49,723 bases of DNA from NCBI GenBank assembly GCA_002747175.1, contig PDTK01000008.1:1-49723 (forward strand), given 5' to 3'. Positions 9,197 to 17,408 of this stretch are shown piece by piece. Made by a program: the position numbers and the translations under genes. Each line of letters opens with the position of its first letter. The stretch's first letter is position 1. The notes under the pieces were generated by a model. The model made no database searches and was not told where the DNA came from. It was given only the letters and a program-made list of their open reading frames with translations. Source of the stretch: Deltaproteobacteria bacterium (GTDB taxonomy: Bacteria > Desulfobacterota > Desulfobacteria > Desulfobacterales > Desulfosarcinaceae).

Positions 9197-10072
9197 ATGG
9201 AAGAGATCCTGCAACACATCCTCAACGGCCTGATTATTGGTGGTGCTTACGCACTGATCGGTATCGGCTTGACCCTGATTCTCGGGATCATGAACGTCGT
9301 CAATTTCGCCCATGGGGAATTGTACATGTTGGGCGCTTATGTCGTTTACACCATGACGGTCATATTGGGGATCAACTTTTTCGTCGGCGTCGCCGTGGCC
9401 ATCGTCGCCGTTTCCGGGCTGGGTCTGATCATCGAAAAGACCATTTTATACCCCTTGCGGGACAGATCTCCGGACATGAGTCTGTTGGCCCTGATTGGTG
9501 TTTCGATTTTTTTGCAAAACGCCGCCCGCTTCATCTGGAGCCCCGTTCCCCAAAGCATCAACCACCCCTTCGCCGCCATCGCCCACACCATCGGCCCCAT
9601 CCGCATCACGGAATTACGACTTTTCGCCGCTTTTTTGGCCTTGGTGTTAATCGTGGCCACCCATTACCTGGTCCAAAAAACCCGCGTCGGCAAGGCCATG
9701 CGTGCCACCTTCCAGGACAAAGAGGTCGCCGCCATGTTCGGCATACGGGTGGACATCGTTTTTTCCTTTACCTTTGCCTTCGGTGCAGCCCTGGCGGCGG
9801 TTTCAGGCACACTGCTGGGATCGATGTTCATTGTCAACCCCACCATGGGCGATTTCGCCATCGTTAAAGCATTTGCCGTCGTCATCCTGGGTGGCATGGG
9901 CAGCTTTCCCGGCGCCATCCTGGGAGGTCTGATTCTTGGGGTGACGGAAAACCTGGGGGCAGCCTACATTTCTTCAGGTTACAAAGATGTAATTGCCTTC
10001 GGGCTGATTATACTCATTCTGATTTTCAGACCCTCCGGTCTTTTTGGCAAAAAGCAAAAAAGAAAGATCTAA
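9197..10072 (+). CDS. livH: Branched-chain amino-acid-type ABC permease LivH
   Basis: A 291-residue inner-membrane permease with about eight hydrophobic segments. It opens with the family pattern ILNGLIIGGAYALIGIGLTLILGIMNVVNFAHGELYMLGAY and carries the cytoplasmic loop GKAMRATFQDKEVAAMFGI that docks to the ATPase. It forms the transmembrane channel with LivM for uptake of a periplasmic ligand. Length and motifs are normal for the family. First gene of the liv-creatininase operon; livM starts two bases after its stop. AAGGGG precedes the ATG. The embedded creatininase suggests the ligand may not be a branched-chain amino acid. Confidence 0.9.
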   Translation: MEEILQHILNGLIIGGAYALIGIGLTLILGIMNVVNFAHGELYMLGAYVVYTMTVILGINFFVGVAVAIVAVSGLGLIIEKTILYPLRDRSPDMSLLALIGVSIFLQNAARFIWSPVPQSINHPFAAIAHTIGPIRITELRLFAAFLALVLIVATHYLVQKTRVGKAMRATFQDKEVAAMFGIRVDIVFSFTFAFGAALAAVSGTLLGSMFIVNPTMGDFAIVKAFAVVILGGMGSFPGAILGGLILGVTENLGAAYISSGYKDVIAFGLIILILIFRPSGLFGKKQKRKI

Positions 10073-10074
10073 AC

Positions 10075-11088
10075 ATGGGACAACGCGGCATTCTTGGAGC
10101 TTTAATCCTGATAGGCGGACTAATTGCAGTTCCTATAGTGGTCACCGACGTATATCTGTTGCACATGATCATCCTGTCGGTCATCTGGATCACCCTTGCG
10201 ACGCACTTTAATATCATCTTGAGCACCGGGCAGCTCTCCCTTGCGCAGGTCGCTTTCTTCGGAATCGGTGCTTACACCTCCGGGCTGCTGATGGTCAAGC
10301 TCAACTGGCCCTTTCCCCTGGCAATTATCACTGCCGGGGTGCTCACCTGTCTGATCGGCCTGCTGATCGGCAGAATCACGCTCAAGATGCGCGGTTCTCA
10401 CTTTATTCTGGTAACCTTCGCCTTCAGCGAAATCTGCCGCCTGGTTGCAAGGAACTGGGTGGGCCTGACCAACGGCCCCATGGGGTTGCGCGGGATTCCC
10501 TTTCCCAGCATCGAGATTCCAGGCCTACTGGATGTGACCTTTTCCAGCTATCCGTCACAATACTATATGGCTCTGATTCTGGCGTTGGTATCCATTTACA
10601 TCGCTTACAAACTTCGCTATTCACTGTTCGGGCGTGCTTTCAACGCCTTGCGGACATCGGAGGCCCTGGCTGAATCGGTCGGCATCAGCCATTTTAAATA
10701 CGTGATTATCGCCGTTGCCGTGAGTACCTTCTTCTCCGGAACGGTCGGCGGGTTCTACGCCCACTACGTGACGCTGGTCAGTCCGGAGATTTTTTCGTTC
10801 GCCTATATGATCAGCCTTTTAATGATGGTCATCGGCGGTGGCCGAAACAGCGTCTCCGGTCCGGTGATCGGTGCAATCATCTTCACGCTGATCCCAGAAT
10901 TCATGCGCACGTTCGCGGTGTACCGGATGCTGATTTTTGGTGCACTCCTTACAACGATTGTCATTTTTTTACCGGAAGGGATTACGCCCCAATTGGCAAA
11001 AATATGGCGCCGTGTGACCCATCGCTCCGGGCCGACCGGTGCTGACAAGATCGAGATCAAAAGGGGGGGCGAAAATGCTTCAAGTTAA
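10075..11088 (+). CDS. livM: Branched-chain amino-acid-type ABC permease LivM
   Basis: A 337-residue inner-membrane protein with 8-10 hydrophobic segments. Family patterns include ILSTGQLSLAQVAFFGIGAYTSGLL and the ATPase-contact loop FNALRTSEALAESVGI, then the conserved GGGRNSVSGPVIGA segment. It pairs with LivH as the second transmembrane half. It starts two bases after livH and its last 14 bases overlap livG, indicating tight co-translation. The hydrophilic tail after residue 310 (RVTHRSGPTGADKIEIKRGG) is cytoplasmic and poorly conserved. Confidence 0.9.
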   Translation: MGQRGILGALILIGGLIAVPIVVTDVYLLHMIILSVIWITLATHFNIILSTGQLSLAQVAFFGIGAYTSGLLMVKLNWPFPLAIITAGVLTCLIGLLIGRITLKMRGSHFILVTFAFSEICRLVARNWVGLTNGPMGLRGIPFPSIEIPGLLDVTFSSYPSQYYMALILALVSIYIAYKLRYSLFGRAFNALRTSEALAESVGISHFKYVIIAVAVSTFFSGTVGGFYAHYVTLVSPEIFSFAYMISLLMMVIGGGRNSVSGPVIGAIIFTLIPEFMRTFAVYRMLIFGALLTTIVIFLPEGITPQLAKIWRRVTHRSGPTGADKIEIKRGGENASS

Positions 11089-11857
11089 AGATCTGACTGT
11101 CCAGTTCGGAGGGCTCACCGCGGTTGACCATGTCTCTTTCGAGGTCAAACGCAACCAGATCGTCAGCCTGATCGGACCCAATGGTGCGGGTAAGACCACC
11201 TGCTTCAACGCCATCACCGGATTTTGCCATGTCACTCATGGAGAGGTCTCCTTATCCGGGGAACCATTGACCGGCCTCATGCCGCACCAGATCGCCAAGA
11301 AAAAAATATCCCGCACCTTTCAGAAGACCACCGTCTTCGACACGATCAGTGTCCTGGAAAACCTGGTGACCGCATCCCACCTCTCTTTCCGGTCTGGATT
11401 TTGGCAAATTCTGTTCAGCCTGCCGTCGGTCAAAAAGGAGGAACGCGCTTTCCGCAAGCATGGGATGGAGATTCTGGAACTGTGCGGTCTGGCCGATAAG
11501 GCCCATACCGTGGCCCAGAACCTTTCCTATGGCGAAGGCCGCCTGCTGGAAATCGCCATCGCCCTGGCGGTGAAGCCCGATGTACTGCTCCTGGACGAAC
11601 CGGCAGCCGGCCTCAACCCGTCGGAAACCCAGGAAATGATCGCTTTGATCAAGAAAATCCGCGATGTCGGCAACACGGTTCTTCTGGTGGAGCACGACAT
11701 GTCCCTGGTCATGTCCATCTCCGACCACATTGAGGTAATCAATTTCGGCAAAAAGATCGCGAGCGGATCGCCGGACGAAATTGCGGCCAATCCAGAGGTT
11801 ATCGAAGCCTACCTGGGAACCAGGGATCTCAACCCCGGCGCCCCGGGCGAAAACTGA
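11075..11857 (+). CDS. livG: ABC transporter ATPase LivG
   Basis: A 260-residue ATPase of the LivG group. Walker A is GPNGAGKTT, the signature is LSYGEGR (the LivG form of LSGGQ), Walker B is LLLDEPAAGLNP, and the switch histidine is in LVEHDMSLVM. It powers import with LivF. An upstream in-frame ATG at 11039 would add 12 residues (MLTRSRSKGGAK); 11075 is preferred because a G-rich ribosome site (AGGGGGGGCG) precedes it and homologues begin at MLQV. Overlaps livM by 14 bp. Confidence 0.9.
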   Translation: MLQVKDLTVQFGGLTAVDHVSFEVKRNQIVSLIGPNGAGKTTCFNAITGFCHVTHGEVSLSGEPLTGLMPHQIAKKKISRTFQKTTVFDTISVLENLVTASHLSFRSGFWQILFSLPSVKKEERAFRKHGMEILELCGLADKAHTVAQNLSYGEGRLLEIAIALAVKPDVLLLDEPAAGLNPSETQEMIALIKKIRDVGNTVLLVEHDMSLVMSISDHIEVINFGKKIASGSPDEIAANPEVIEAYLGTRDLNPGAPGEN

Positions 11858-11955
11858 TCAATCATCGGCTCCTCGTCACGACGTTAACTCCTGCGGAGCA
11901 TAATCTCGCGGACCGCGAGCCATTTTCACTAACCAATGTTTGAAAGGAAATTGAA

Positions 11956-13113
11956 ATGACGCGTATCCAACAAAAAAAGGCTTTTAAGGTAGTACTGATT
12001 TCAGTAATCCTGCTCGCTTTCGGTTGTTCTATCAGCTTTGCCGGAACCATCAAGGTGGGCGCTGTACTGCCGCTGACCGGTTGGGGTGCGGCAGAAGGCA
12101 CCTACGTACTGAACGGCGCCAAACTGGCCGTGGAAAAGATCAACGCAGCAGGCGGGATCAAGGGCAACAAACTGGAACTGATCGCCGAGGACGGGAAAAA
12201 CGACCCGACCGAATCCCTCAACGCCGCCCAAAAACTGGTCACCCGTGACAAAGTGTCGGTAATGATGGGCGCCTGGCTGAGCACCGCGACGCTCGCCATG
12301 ATTCCGATCATCAACCGCAATCAGGTCCCCCTGGTGGTGGAGACCTCCGGATACGACGGCATTACCCATCCCCTGAACAAATGGGTTTTCCGCACCTCGA
12401 TCCTCTTTTCCCAAGAGGCAGCCTCCGTGGCGCCCTGCCTCAGCGAACTGGGATTCAAGAACGTGGTTTTCATGGCCCAAGACAACGACTGGGGCCGTGG
12501 CACCGTGGCCGAATTTACCAAAGTCATCGAAGCTTCCGGCGGCAGGGTCGTCAAGGCCGAATTCCTCGACTCTTCCACCATGGATTTCTATCCTCAGCTC
12601 ACCAAATTGAGAGGGTCGGAAGCGGATTCCATTATCGTGGTCAACAGCACAGGCCCGGCTGCCAAACTCCTTCAGCAGCATAAGGAATTGGGGCTGACCC
12701 AGAAAATCATGACCACCGGCGGGAGCACCTGGACCTATACCATCAGCCGTCTGGCCGGCGCCGAGGCCGCGGAAGGCTCCTACCACCTGAGCTTCTTCCC
12801 CGCGTTCGCCCCCGAAGCCACCCCCAATCCCGACCAGGCCAAGGCTTATACCGCCGCCTGGAAAAAGGCTGAGTTCTCCTGGGACGGTGTCCAGGAAGGG
12901 TCACGTGGTTGGGATGCCATTTTCACCATTGCCGAAGGCATCAAGATGGCCAATGGCTCCAGCAAACGTAAAGCAATCCGCGAAGGACTCGAAAAGATTG
13001 ACATGAAAGGCATCACCGGCCACATCAAATTCGACGAATTTCACGATCAGAACCCCAACATCGTGGTCGTCAAGATCGAAGGTGGCGAATCCAAAGTCGT
13101 CGAGTGTAAATAA
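11956..13113 (+). CDS. Periplasmic ligand-binding protein (LivK/amide-binding type)
   Basis: A 385-residue exported binding protein. An N-terminal signal peptide (basic RIQQKKAFK, a hydrophobic stretch, then cleavage probably after SFA near residue 29) is followed by the type I periplasmic-binding fold: IKVGAVLPLTG, GGIKGNKLELIAEDGKNDP, and VSVMMGAWLSTATLAMIP. It would deliver its ligand to LivHM. It is the third transport component in gene order, with its own ribosome site (AAAGGAAA). A strong hairpin follows its stop. Given the creatininase gene directly after it, creatinine, creatine or a related amide is a plausible ligand; this is inference only. Confidence 0.88.
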   Translation: MTRIQQKKAFKVVLISVILLAFGCSISFAGTIKVGAVLPLTGWGAAEGTYVLNGAKLAVEKINAAGGIKGNKLELIAEDGKNDPTESLNAAQKLVTRDKVSVMMGAWLSTATLAMIPIINRNQVPLVVETSGYDGITHPLNKWVFRTSILFSQEAASVAPCLSELGFKNVVFMAQDNDWGRGTVAEFTKVIEASGGRVVKAEFLDSSTMDFYPQLTKLRGSEADSIIVVNSTGPAAKLLQQHKELGLTQKIMTTGGSTWTYTISRLAGAEAAEGSYHLSFFPAFAPEATPNPDQAKAYTAAWKKAEFSWDGVQEGSRGWDAIFTIAEGIKMANGSSKRKAIREGLEKIDMKGITGHIKFDEFHDQNPNIVVVKIEGGESKVVECK

Positions 13114-13135
13114 CCGTCCCGTGTTTATCTGAAAC

Positions 13136-13170
13136 AAGGTCCGGCGCCGGTAAAACCGGTGCCGGACCTT
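13136..13170 (+). terminator. Long hairpin after the binding-protein gene
   Basis: A 15-base stem starting AAGGTCCGG and ending CCGGACCTT, with loop TAAAA and one G-T wobble. It is followed only by TTTCC, so termination is probably partial. Hairpins here often stabilise the abundant binding-protein mRNA while reducing read-through into the next gene. Confidence 0.6.
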
Positions 13171-13210
13171 TCCAAAAATAACCGCCAAATGACAATCAGG
13201 AGGCACCTGC

Positions 13211-13966
13211 TTGAATCCATATCTTATTTCCAACATCACCTGGGAAGAATACCATGCCAAGACAACCGACGGCATGATCATTGTGCCGGTGGGAGCCACC
13301 GAACAGCACTCCAGGCACCTTCCCCTGGGTGTGGACACGATAATCACCGAGGGTATGGCCCTGGCCCTGGCCAAAGAGACCGACGCCCTGGTTGCCCCGA
13401 CGATTTGCTATGGGTATAAATCCCAGCCCAGCAGCGGGGGCGGCCCCTTGTTCCCGGGTACCATCGACCTGAATGGACAGACCCTGACCCTGATGGTCCG
13501 CGACATCCTCAAGGAACTGCTGGACGACGGCTGGCAAAAGATCCTCATACTCAACGGCCATTACGAAAACCATGCCTTTCTGATCGAGGCCGCCGACCTG
13601 CTTCTGCGCGACCAGAAGACACGCTTTCCGAAAGTCATCCTCACCAGTTGGTGGGACTGCATTTCGGACGAAGTGATGCCCAAGGTGTTCGACGAAGTCC
13701 CCTTTGCCGGTTGGGAATTGGAACATGCCGCCATCGTCGAGACATCGGCCATGATGCACTTTGCTCCGGATTTGGTCCACGAGGAACAGTTTCTGGAGGA
13801 AGGCTTGGAAAAGGTGCCCAACTATCACTGTTTTCCACCGGATCCCGATCTGTTGCCGGCTTCCGGAAATTTACACACCCCGTGTTCCAGCAGTGCCGAA
13901 AAAGGCAGGCTGATTGCCGAAAATGTCATCGCAAACCTGCAGGAACTCGTAAAAAAGGAATTATAG
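13211..13966 (+). CDS. Creatininase (creatinine amidohydrolase) family enzyme
   Basis: A 251-residue metal-dependent amidohydrolase; the canonical member interconverts creatinine and creatine. Metal-ligand positions are all present: E31, H33 and D42 in VGATEQHSRHLPLGVD, and H117/E119 in NGHYEN. It also has the two tryptophan landmarks of true creatininase (SWWD at 146-149 and GWELEH at 167-172) and the YGYKSQ..SGGG..FPGT stretch. This is closer to Pseudomonas creatininase than to the F420, mycofactocin or riboflavin-pathway paralogues. The start is TTG at 13211 with CAGGAGG upstream. It lies inside the liv operon, between the binding protein and livF, so it should process the imported compound. 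No creatinase gene is in the window. Confidence 0.85.
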   Translation: MNPYLISNITWEEYHAKTTDGMIIVPVGATEQHSRHLPLGVDTIITEGMALALAKETDALVAPTICYGYKSQPSSGGGPLFPGTIDLNGQTLTLMVRDILKELLDDGWQKILILNGHYENHAFLIEAADLLLRDQKTRFPKVILTSWWDCISDEVMPKVFDEVPFAGWELEHAAIVETSAMMHFAPDLVHEEQFLEEGLEKVPNYHCFPPDPDLLPASGNLHTPCSSSAEKGRLIAENVIANLQELVKKEL

Positions 13967-13989
13967 GCCCCGGCATCCGATGATGAAAT

Positions 13990-14133
13990 AGTACCCATCC
14001 GGAAATGGCCAATTTGTCCGATATCTGCGTTATACGAACATTTTTATCCTCGCCAATATCAGCCATATGCCTGCGGTAAAAATGTTCGAAAGCCTTGATC
14101 TCGACCCAATTTGCCTATTTCTGGGCAGACACT
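13990..14133 (+). mobile_element. MITE-like element, family A copy 1 (144 bp)
   Basis: Near-palindromic element with imperfect terminal inverted repeats of the form AGTGYCYRTCCRGAAATRG and an inner pair built on GAACATTTTTA/TAAAAATGTTC. It is flanked by TA on both sides. The same 144-bp element, with scattered differences, is at 33998-34141. It separates the creatininase gene from livF within the operon. It encodes no protein. TA flanks suggest mobilisation by an IS630/Tc1-type transposase, which is not in the window. Confidence 0.8.
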
Positions 14134-14181
14134 AAATAGAACATCTTACCGCGTAACGCTGGTATTCGCGAGAAAGATAAT

Positions 14182-14880
14182 ATGCTGACCATAAAAGATC
14201 TACATGTAAGCTACGGCCATGCCGAAGCCCTTCACGGCATATCTTTGGAGGTTCCGGACGGCAGTCTGGTGACCCTGATTGGCGCAAACGGTGCCGGCAA
14301 GACAACGACCCTGCTGACCATATCGGGATTGATCAAACCCAGCTCGGGTTCCATTCACTTTGCCGGTGAAGCCATCCATGGTAAACGTCCCGACCTGATC
14401 ATCGGATGCGGCATTTCCCAATGCCCCGAAGGACGTCGGGTATTCCCCGAGATGACGGTAAAGGAAAATCTCGAAATCGGCGGCTACACAAACCCCAAGG
14501 AGATGAACGCACGCATCGAAAATTGTTTTGAGATGTTTCCACGGCTGTACGAACGTAGCGCACAGCAGGCAGGGACACTGAGCGGTGGCGAGCAGCAAAT
14601 GCTGGCCATCGGGCGTGCCTTGATGTCAAACCCGAAGCTTGTCATGTTCGACGAACCGTCAATGGGACTGGCTCCGAACCTGGTGGAAAAGGTTGCCGAA
14701 GTAATTGTCGAAATCAATCGAAAGGGAACAACCGTTCTTCTGGTGGAGCAAAATGCCTATATGGCATTGAGCATGGCCGATACAGCCTATGTACTGGAAA
14801 CCGGCCAGATCACCCTTGCCGGTCGGGCAAAAGACCTGATCGACAACGAGCATATTCGCAAAGCCTATCTGGGTCACTAA
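14182..14880 (+). CDS. livF: ABC transporter ATPase LivF
   Basis: A 232-residue ATPase of the LivF group. Walker A is GANGAGKTT, the signature LSGGEQQM, Walker B VMFDEPSMGLAP, and the switch region LVEQNAYMALSMAD. It is the second nucleotide-binding subunit of the importer. It is cut off from the rest of the operon by the creatininase gene and a 144-bp MITE, yet has the same orientation and is needed to complete the complex. A GAAAG ribosome site precedes the ATG. Read-through across the MITE hairpin, or an own promoter, is needed for expression; neither can be decided here. Confidence 0.9.
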   Translation: MLTIKDLHVSYGHAEALHGISLEVPDGSLVTLIGANGAGKTTTLLTISGLIKPSSGSIHFAGEAIHGKRPDLIIGCGISQCPEGRRVFPEMTVKENLEIGGYTNPKEMNARIENCFEMFPRLYERSAQQAGTLSGGEQQMLAIGRALMSNPKLVMFDEPSMGLAPNLVEKVAEVIVEINRKGTTVLLVEQNAYMALSMADTAYVLETGQITLAGRAKDLIDNEHIRKAYLGH

Positions 14881-15234
14881 CAGTATGGTGCGTGAACCCC
14901 TATGTTGCAAAAAGATCGCAGTAAAGTGTCAGGACGTCACCCTTGGCGCTGCTCTCTCCGGCTTTTGCAACTTTGGGGTTGCCCCCCGGCGGTTCCAACA
15001 TGGGGTTGATGGCAACGAAACGGTTCGCCACAGGCTGGATTAAAAATCCGGGTGGATACGACACGACCGGATTGATATTCCCACGATATCGATTACACCC
15101 CCACCTGTCAGTACGCGACAATTGAATTCCCCGACACCCGATGACGCAAGACCTCCTGCTGCTGGGGCGGATACGGCTGCCTGTAAAGCAGATGCGGTGC
15201 ATCTATAAACGCTTACCAAACAATAAAAGAAAGA
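14881..15234. other. Gene-free stretch with family C repeat
   Basis: No supported gene. It holds a copy of dispersed repeat C at 14914-14975 (GATCGCAGTAAAGTGT ... CTCCGGCTTTTGCAA), found inverted at 20466-20518. The rest shows no clear promoter or hairpin. Confidence 0.5.
14914..14975 (+). repeat. Dispersed repeat family C, copy 1
   Basis: Shares GATCGCAGTAAAGTGT and CTCCGGCTTTTGCAA, with similar spacing, with the inverted copy at 20466-20518. A partial relative of the second block lies near 17812-17830 (CTCTCCGGATTTTGCAAC). The middle of the two copies differs. Confidence 0.6.
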
Positions 15235-15870
15235 TTGAATTCGAATATTATGCCTGAGAAAACAAATACTGTAAGTCTTGTGATGCGAATTCCTGCGGGA
15301 AGGGTTCCCATGGATGTGATGAAAGAGGTTTGTCGGATCGTGGAACAATACAACCTTGAAATGTATCTTACCACCCAACAAAACCTCAGAATCAACAATG
15401 TGCCTGAACATGCCCTGGAAACAATAAAGGCAAGAATAACCCCATATGGCATTGCCTTCAAAGCCAAGGGGTTGTTTCCTTTGCCCCGCGTTTGTGTCGG
15501 CGCCCCCCATTGCAAAATGGCAAAAATTGATACTGCCAGGCTCAATGAAAACATAATGAATGTCTTTGCCGACCGTACCAATATTAAAGAAAAGTTCAAG
15601 ATGGCTATTGCCGGATGCACCTTCGGTTGTTCCGGTACCAAATACACTGATATCGCCATAGAGGCAACGGGGGCGGGTTTTAACGTATATGCCGGAGGTA
15701 AAGGAGGTGTCTCTCCCCGGGTCGGAACCAGAATACAAAAAGCTATCACCGAAACAGAAGTCATTAAGGTCATTGAAACCCTCGTTGACTTTCACCAGAA
15801 AAAAACCAGCAAAAAACAGCGAATGTATAAACTCCTGGATGACCCGAGTTTTCCATACCAGAAAGTATAA
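15235..15870 (+). CDS. Small siroheme-[4Fe-4S] sulfite/nitrite reductase-like protein
   Basis: A 211-residue protein with an N-terminal ferredoxin-like half-domain (RIPAGRVPMDVMKEVCRIVEQYNLEMYLTTQQN region) and the siroheme/4Fe-4S cysteine set: CVGAPHC (C-x5-C) near residue 86 and CTFGC (C-x3-C) near residue 128. Size and motif match the small assimilatory-type sulfite reductases of sulfate reducers and related siroheme proteins; full-size assimilatory enzymes are more than twice as long. No separate reductase or ferredoxin gene is nearby. The start is uncertain: TTG at 15235 has a weak AAAGAAAG upstream, while ATG at 15250 has none. Codons are AT-richer than the adjacent liv genes, suggesting a different origin. 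Substrate is not provable from sequence. Confidence 0.75.
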   Translation: MNSNIMPEKTNTVSLVMRIPAGRVPMDVMKEVCRIVEQYNLEMYLTTQQNLRINNVPEHALETIKARITPYGIAFKAKGLFPLPRVCVGAPHCKMAKIDTARLNENIMNVFADRTNIKEKFKMAIAGCTFGCSGTKYTDIAIEATGAGFNVYAGGKGGVSPRVGTRIQKAITETEVIKVIETLVDFHQKKTSKKQRMYKLLDDPSFPYQKV

Positions 15871-15976
15871 TTACACCTGAATTGGGCCATTAGCGGTTAG
15901 CTTTTAGAAATCGGTTTCAAAACCTGTGTTATCGTAGGCTCAGTCGAATTTCATCTTTTTTCTCTGCAGATTTTAT

Positions 15977-16279
15977 TCATATGGCGGCCTTCGGATCGGA
16001 AATGGATGCAATCTGCCCGTGGGACCAGGACGTGTTGCCGTCGGAGACTTCGCCCTCCGGCAGGCTTGGCTTCGGCGGTATCCCGGGTTGAATGTTTTTT
16101 TGAGGGGCCGTTTCGGAGGCCGGACCGAAGCCATCGGTAAAATTGCGTGTTTTCACGGCCCGACGATCCTGGCCGCGTCTGCGTTCTGGCTGATGGCCCG
16201 GAGACGGAATCCAGCGGCGGTCGAGTCCTGTACGGCGTGAAGGCAAATCGTTTTGCTTAGCGGTTCGACACTTTTTCAT
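15977..16279 (-). CDS. Small arginine-rich protein of unknown function
   Basis: A 100-residue basic protein. The start at 16279 (MKKCRTAKQN) is chosen because TTGGAGCAATA gives a ribosome site; a longer in-frame start at 16342 lacks one. Its N-terminal half has repeated RR..DRR blocks (SRRTGLDRRWIPSPGHQPERRRGQDRR, broken here by text only), a pattern met in small uncharacterised Desulfobacterota proteins. The C-terminal half is polar and proline-rich. No domain, signal peptide or membrane span is seen. Function unknown; nucleic-acid binding is a guess from charge. Confidence 0.55.
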   Translation of the reverse strand: MKKCRTAKQNDLPSRRTGLDRRWIPSPGHQPERRRGQDRRAVKTRNFTDGFGPASETAPQKNIQPGIPPKPSLPEGEVSDGNTSWSHGQIASISDPKAAI

Positions 16280-16429
16280 TATTGCTCCAATGAAATAGAT
16301 TGATATTTTTTTTATCGGCAGTTCTGAAAAAAACTTTACCATGAATTTTCATGAACCGAATACCCGCGTTTCGGGAGCAAATCCGACTTGACAGACCACC
16401 GATTTTACCTTAAGAATTGGGGCGATATG

Positions 16430-16475
16430 AAATTTGAATGTCGAACATCGAACGTCCAATTTTAAATATTGATCA
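16430..16475. repeat. Dispersed repeat family F fragment
   Basis: Contains GAATGTCGAACATCGAACGTC. Related ATTCGACGTT/GTCGAAT-type palindromic tracts lie at 25733-25775 and 29040-29075. Sits directly upstream of the DUF882 gene and contributes to its leader. Confidence 0.4.
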
Positions 16476-17030
16476 ATGAACCACCTCACATCACACCCTA
16501 TCAGGCGTCGCACCTTCCTCAAACTGGGTGTAGCGGCAATCGCTTCAGCTGCATGTCCGCTTCAGGCAATGGCTTCAATTAAAAACGAAAACCACATCCT
16601 TTCATTTTATAACATTCATACCGGCGAGTCTTTGAAGACATGCTATCGGGCCAATGGTAAACTGATTGAGCGTGCCCTCATGCGGATCAACTATATCCTG
16701 CGCGATTACCGTACCGGCGAAATCAAACCGGTAGATCCGAGCCTGCTGGACCTGCTCCACCGCATGGTCGTTAAAATTTCACCCCATGCGCCCATCAGCA
16801 TCATTTCAGGCTATCGGTCGCCCCGCACCAATGCGGCATTGAGAAAAATCACCACCGGCGTAGCCCGAAACAGTCTGCATATGCAGGGACGTGCCATTGA
16901 TATTCGCATCCCCGGATGCCGGACCAAAACGCTCCATCAACTGGCGGTGGGCATGAAATCAGGGGGTGCCGGATATTATCCGGATTCGAATTTCGTCCAT
17001 TTGGACACCGGACCCATCAAGGTCTGGTAG
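16476..17030 (+). CDS. Tat-exported DUF882/M15-like murein peptidase
   Basis: A 184-residue exported protein. The N-terminus has a twin-arginine signal (RRRTFLKLG, hydrophobic AAIASAACPLQAMAS). The mature part is the DUF882/YcbK-type peptidase M15 fold: SGYRSPRTNAAL, the zinc motif HMQGRAID (H-x6-D form) and the second histidine in FVHLDTG. Such proteins are zinc D,D- or L,D-carboxypeptidases or endopeptidases acting on periplasmic peptidoglycan. Length is normal. No ribosome site is seen before the ATG, and the leader derives from a repeat, so expression may be weak. Confidence 0.85.
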   Translation: MNHLTSHPIRRRTFLKLGVAAIASAACPLQAMASIKNENHILSFYNIHTGESLKTCYRANGKLIERALMRINYILRDYRTGEIKPVDPSLLDLLHRMVVKISPHAPISIISGYRSPRTNAALRKITTGVARNSLHMQGRAIDIRIPGCRTKTLHQLAVGMKSGGAGYYPDSNFVHLDTGPIKVW

Positions 17031-17408
17031 CAATTCGCGATCTACCGACCACGATTTTCGAAATACAAGATATGCCGGGCCCGATATCGTTGGCTGGCAT
17101 TCTGGCAGCTTGACATTTAACAATCGATCCATTATGCTTTTCCTCAATGGCTTTTTATAATTGGACCATCTGTTCTCATTGCCTTACAACGGGATGTTCT
17201 CGAACGCCCCATGTTTGCTCTCTGTCCGGAAATGCCAGCCAGGCCATGAATCAACCGGCATTCGGGTCATCAACGAAATAACAACCGAATCGCTGTTCCT
17301 TTGAGACACGGTTCAGTCCCCACAATGGCTGTCCCAGCCTGCCTTTTTAATTGTTATCGCTATGTGAGGAAAGCGATTGATCACCCCTTTACATGGAGGA
17401 TTTTGTTC
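17031..17408. other. Intergenic leader region with promoter
   Basis: No supported ORF. It holds the promoter-like sequence at 17110-17138 and about 265 bases between it and the start of the Lys-rich gene. I saw no terminator or known riboswitch fold in that leader. Confidence 0.45.
17110..17138 (+). promoter_or_regulatory. Candidate sigma-70 promoter
   Basis: TTGACA, 17-base spacer, TATGCT: a full -35 and a good -10 at ideal spacing. The next gene starts 270 bases on, so either the mRNA has a long leader or a small RNA is made here. Confidence 0.55.
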
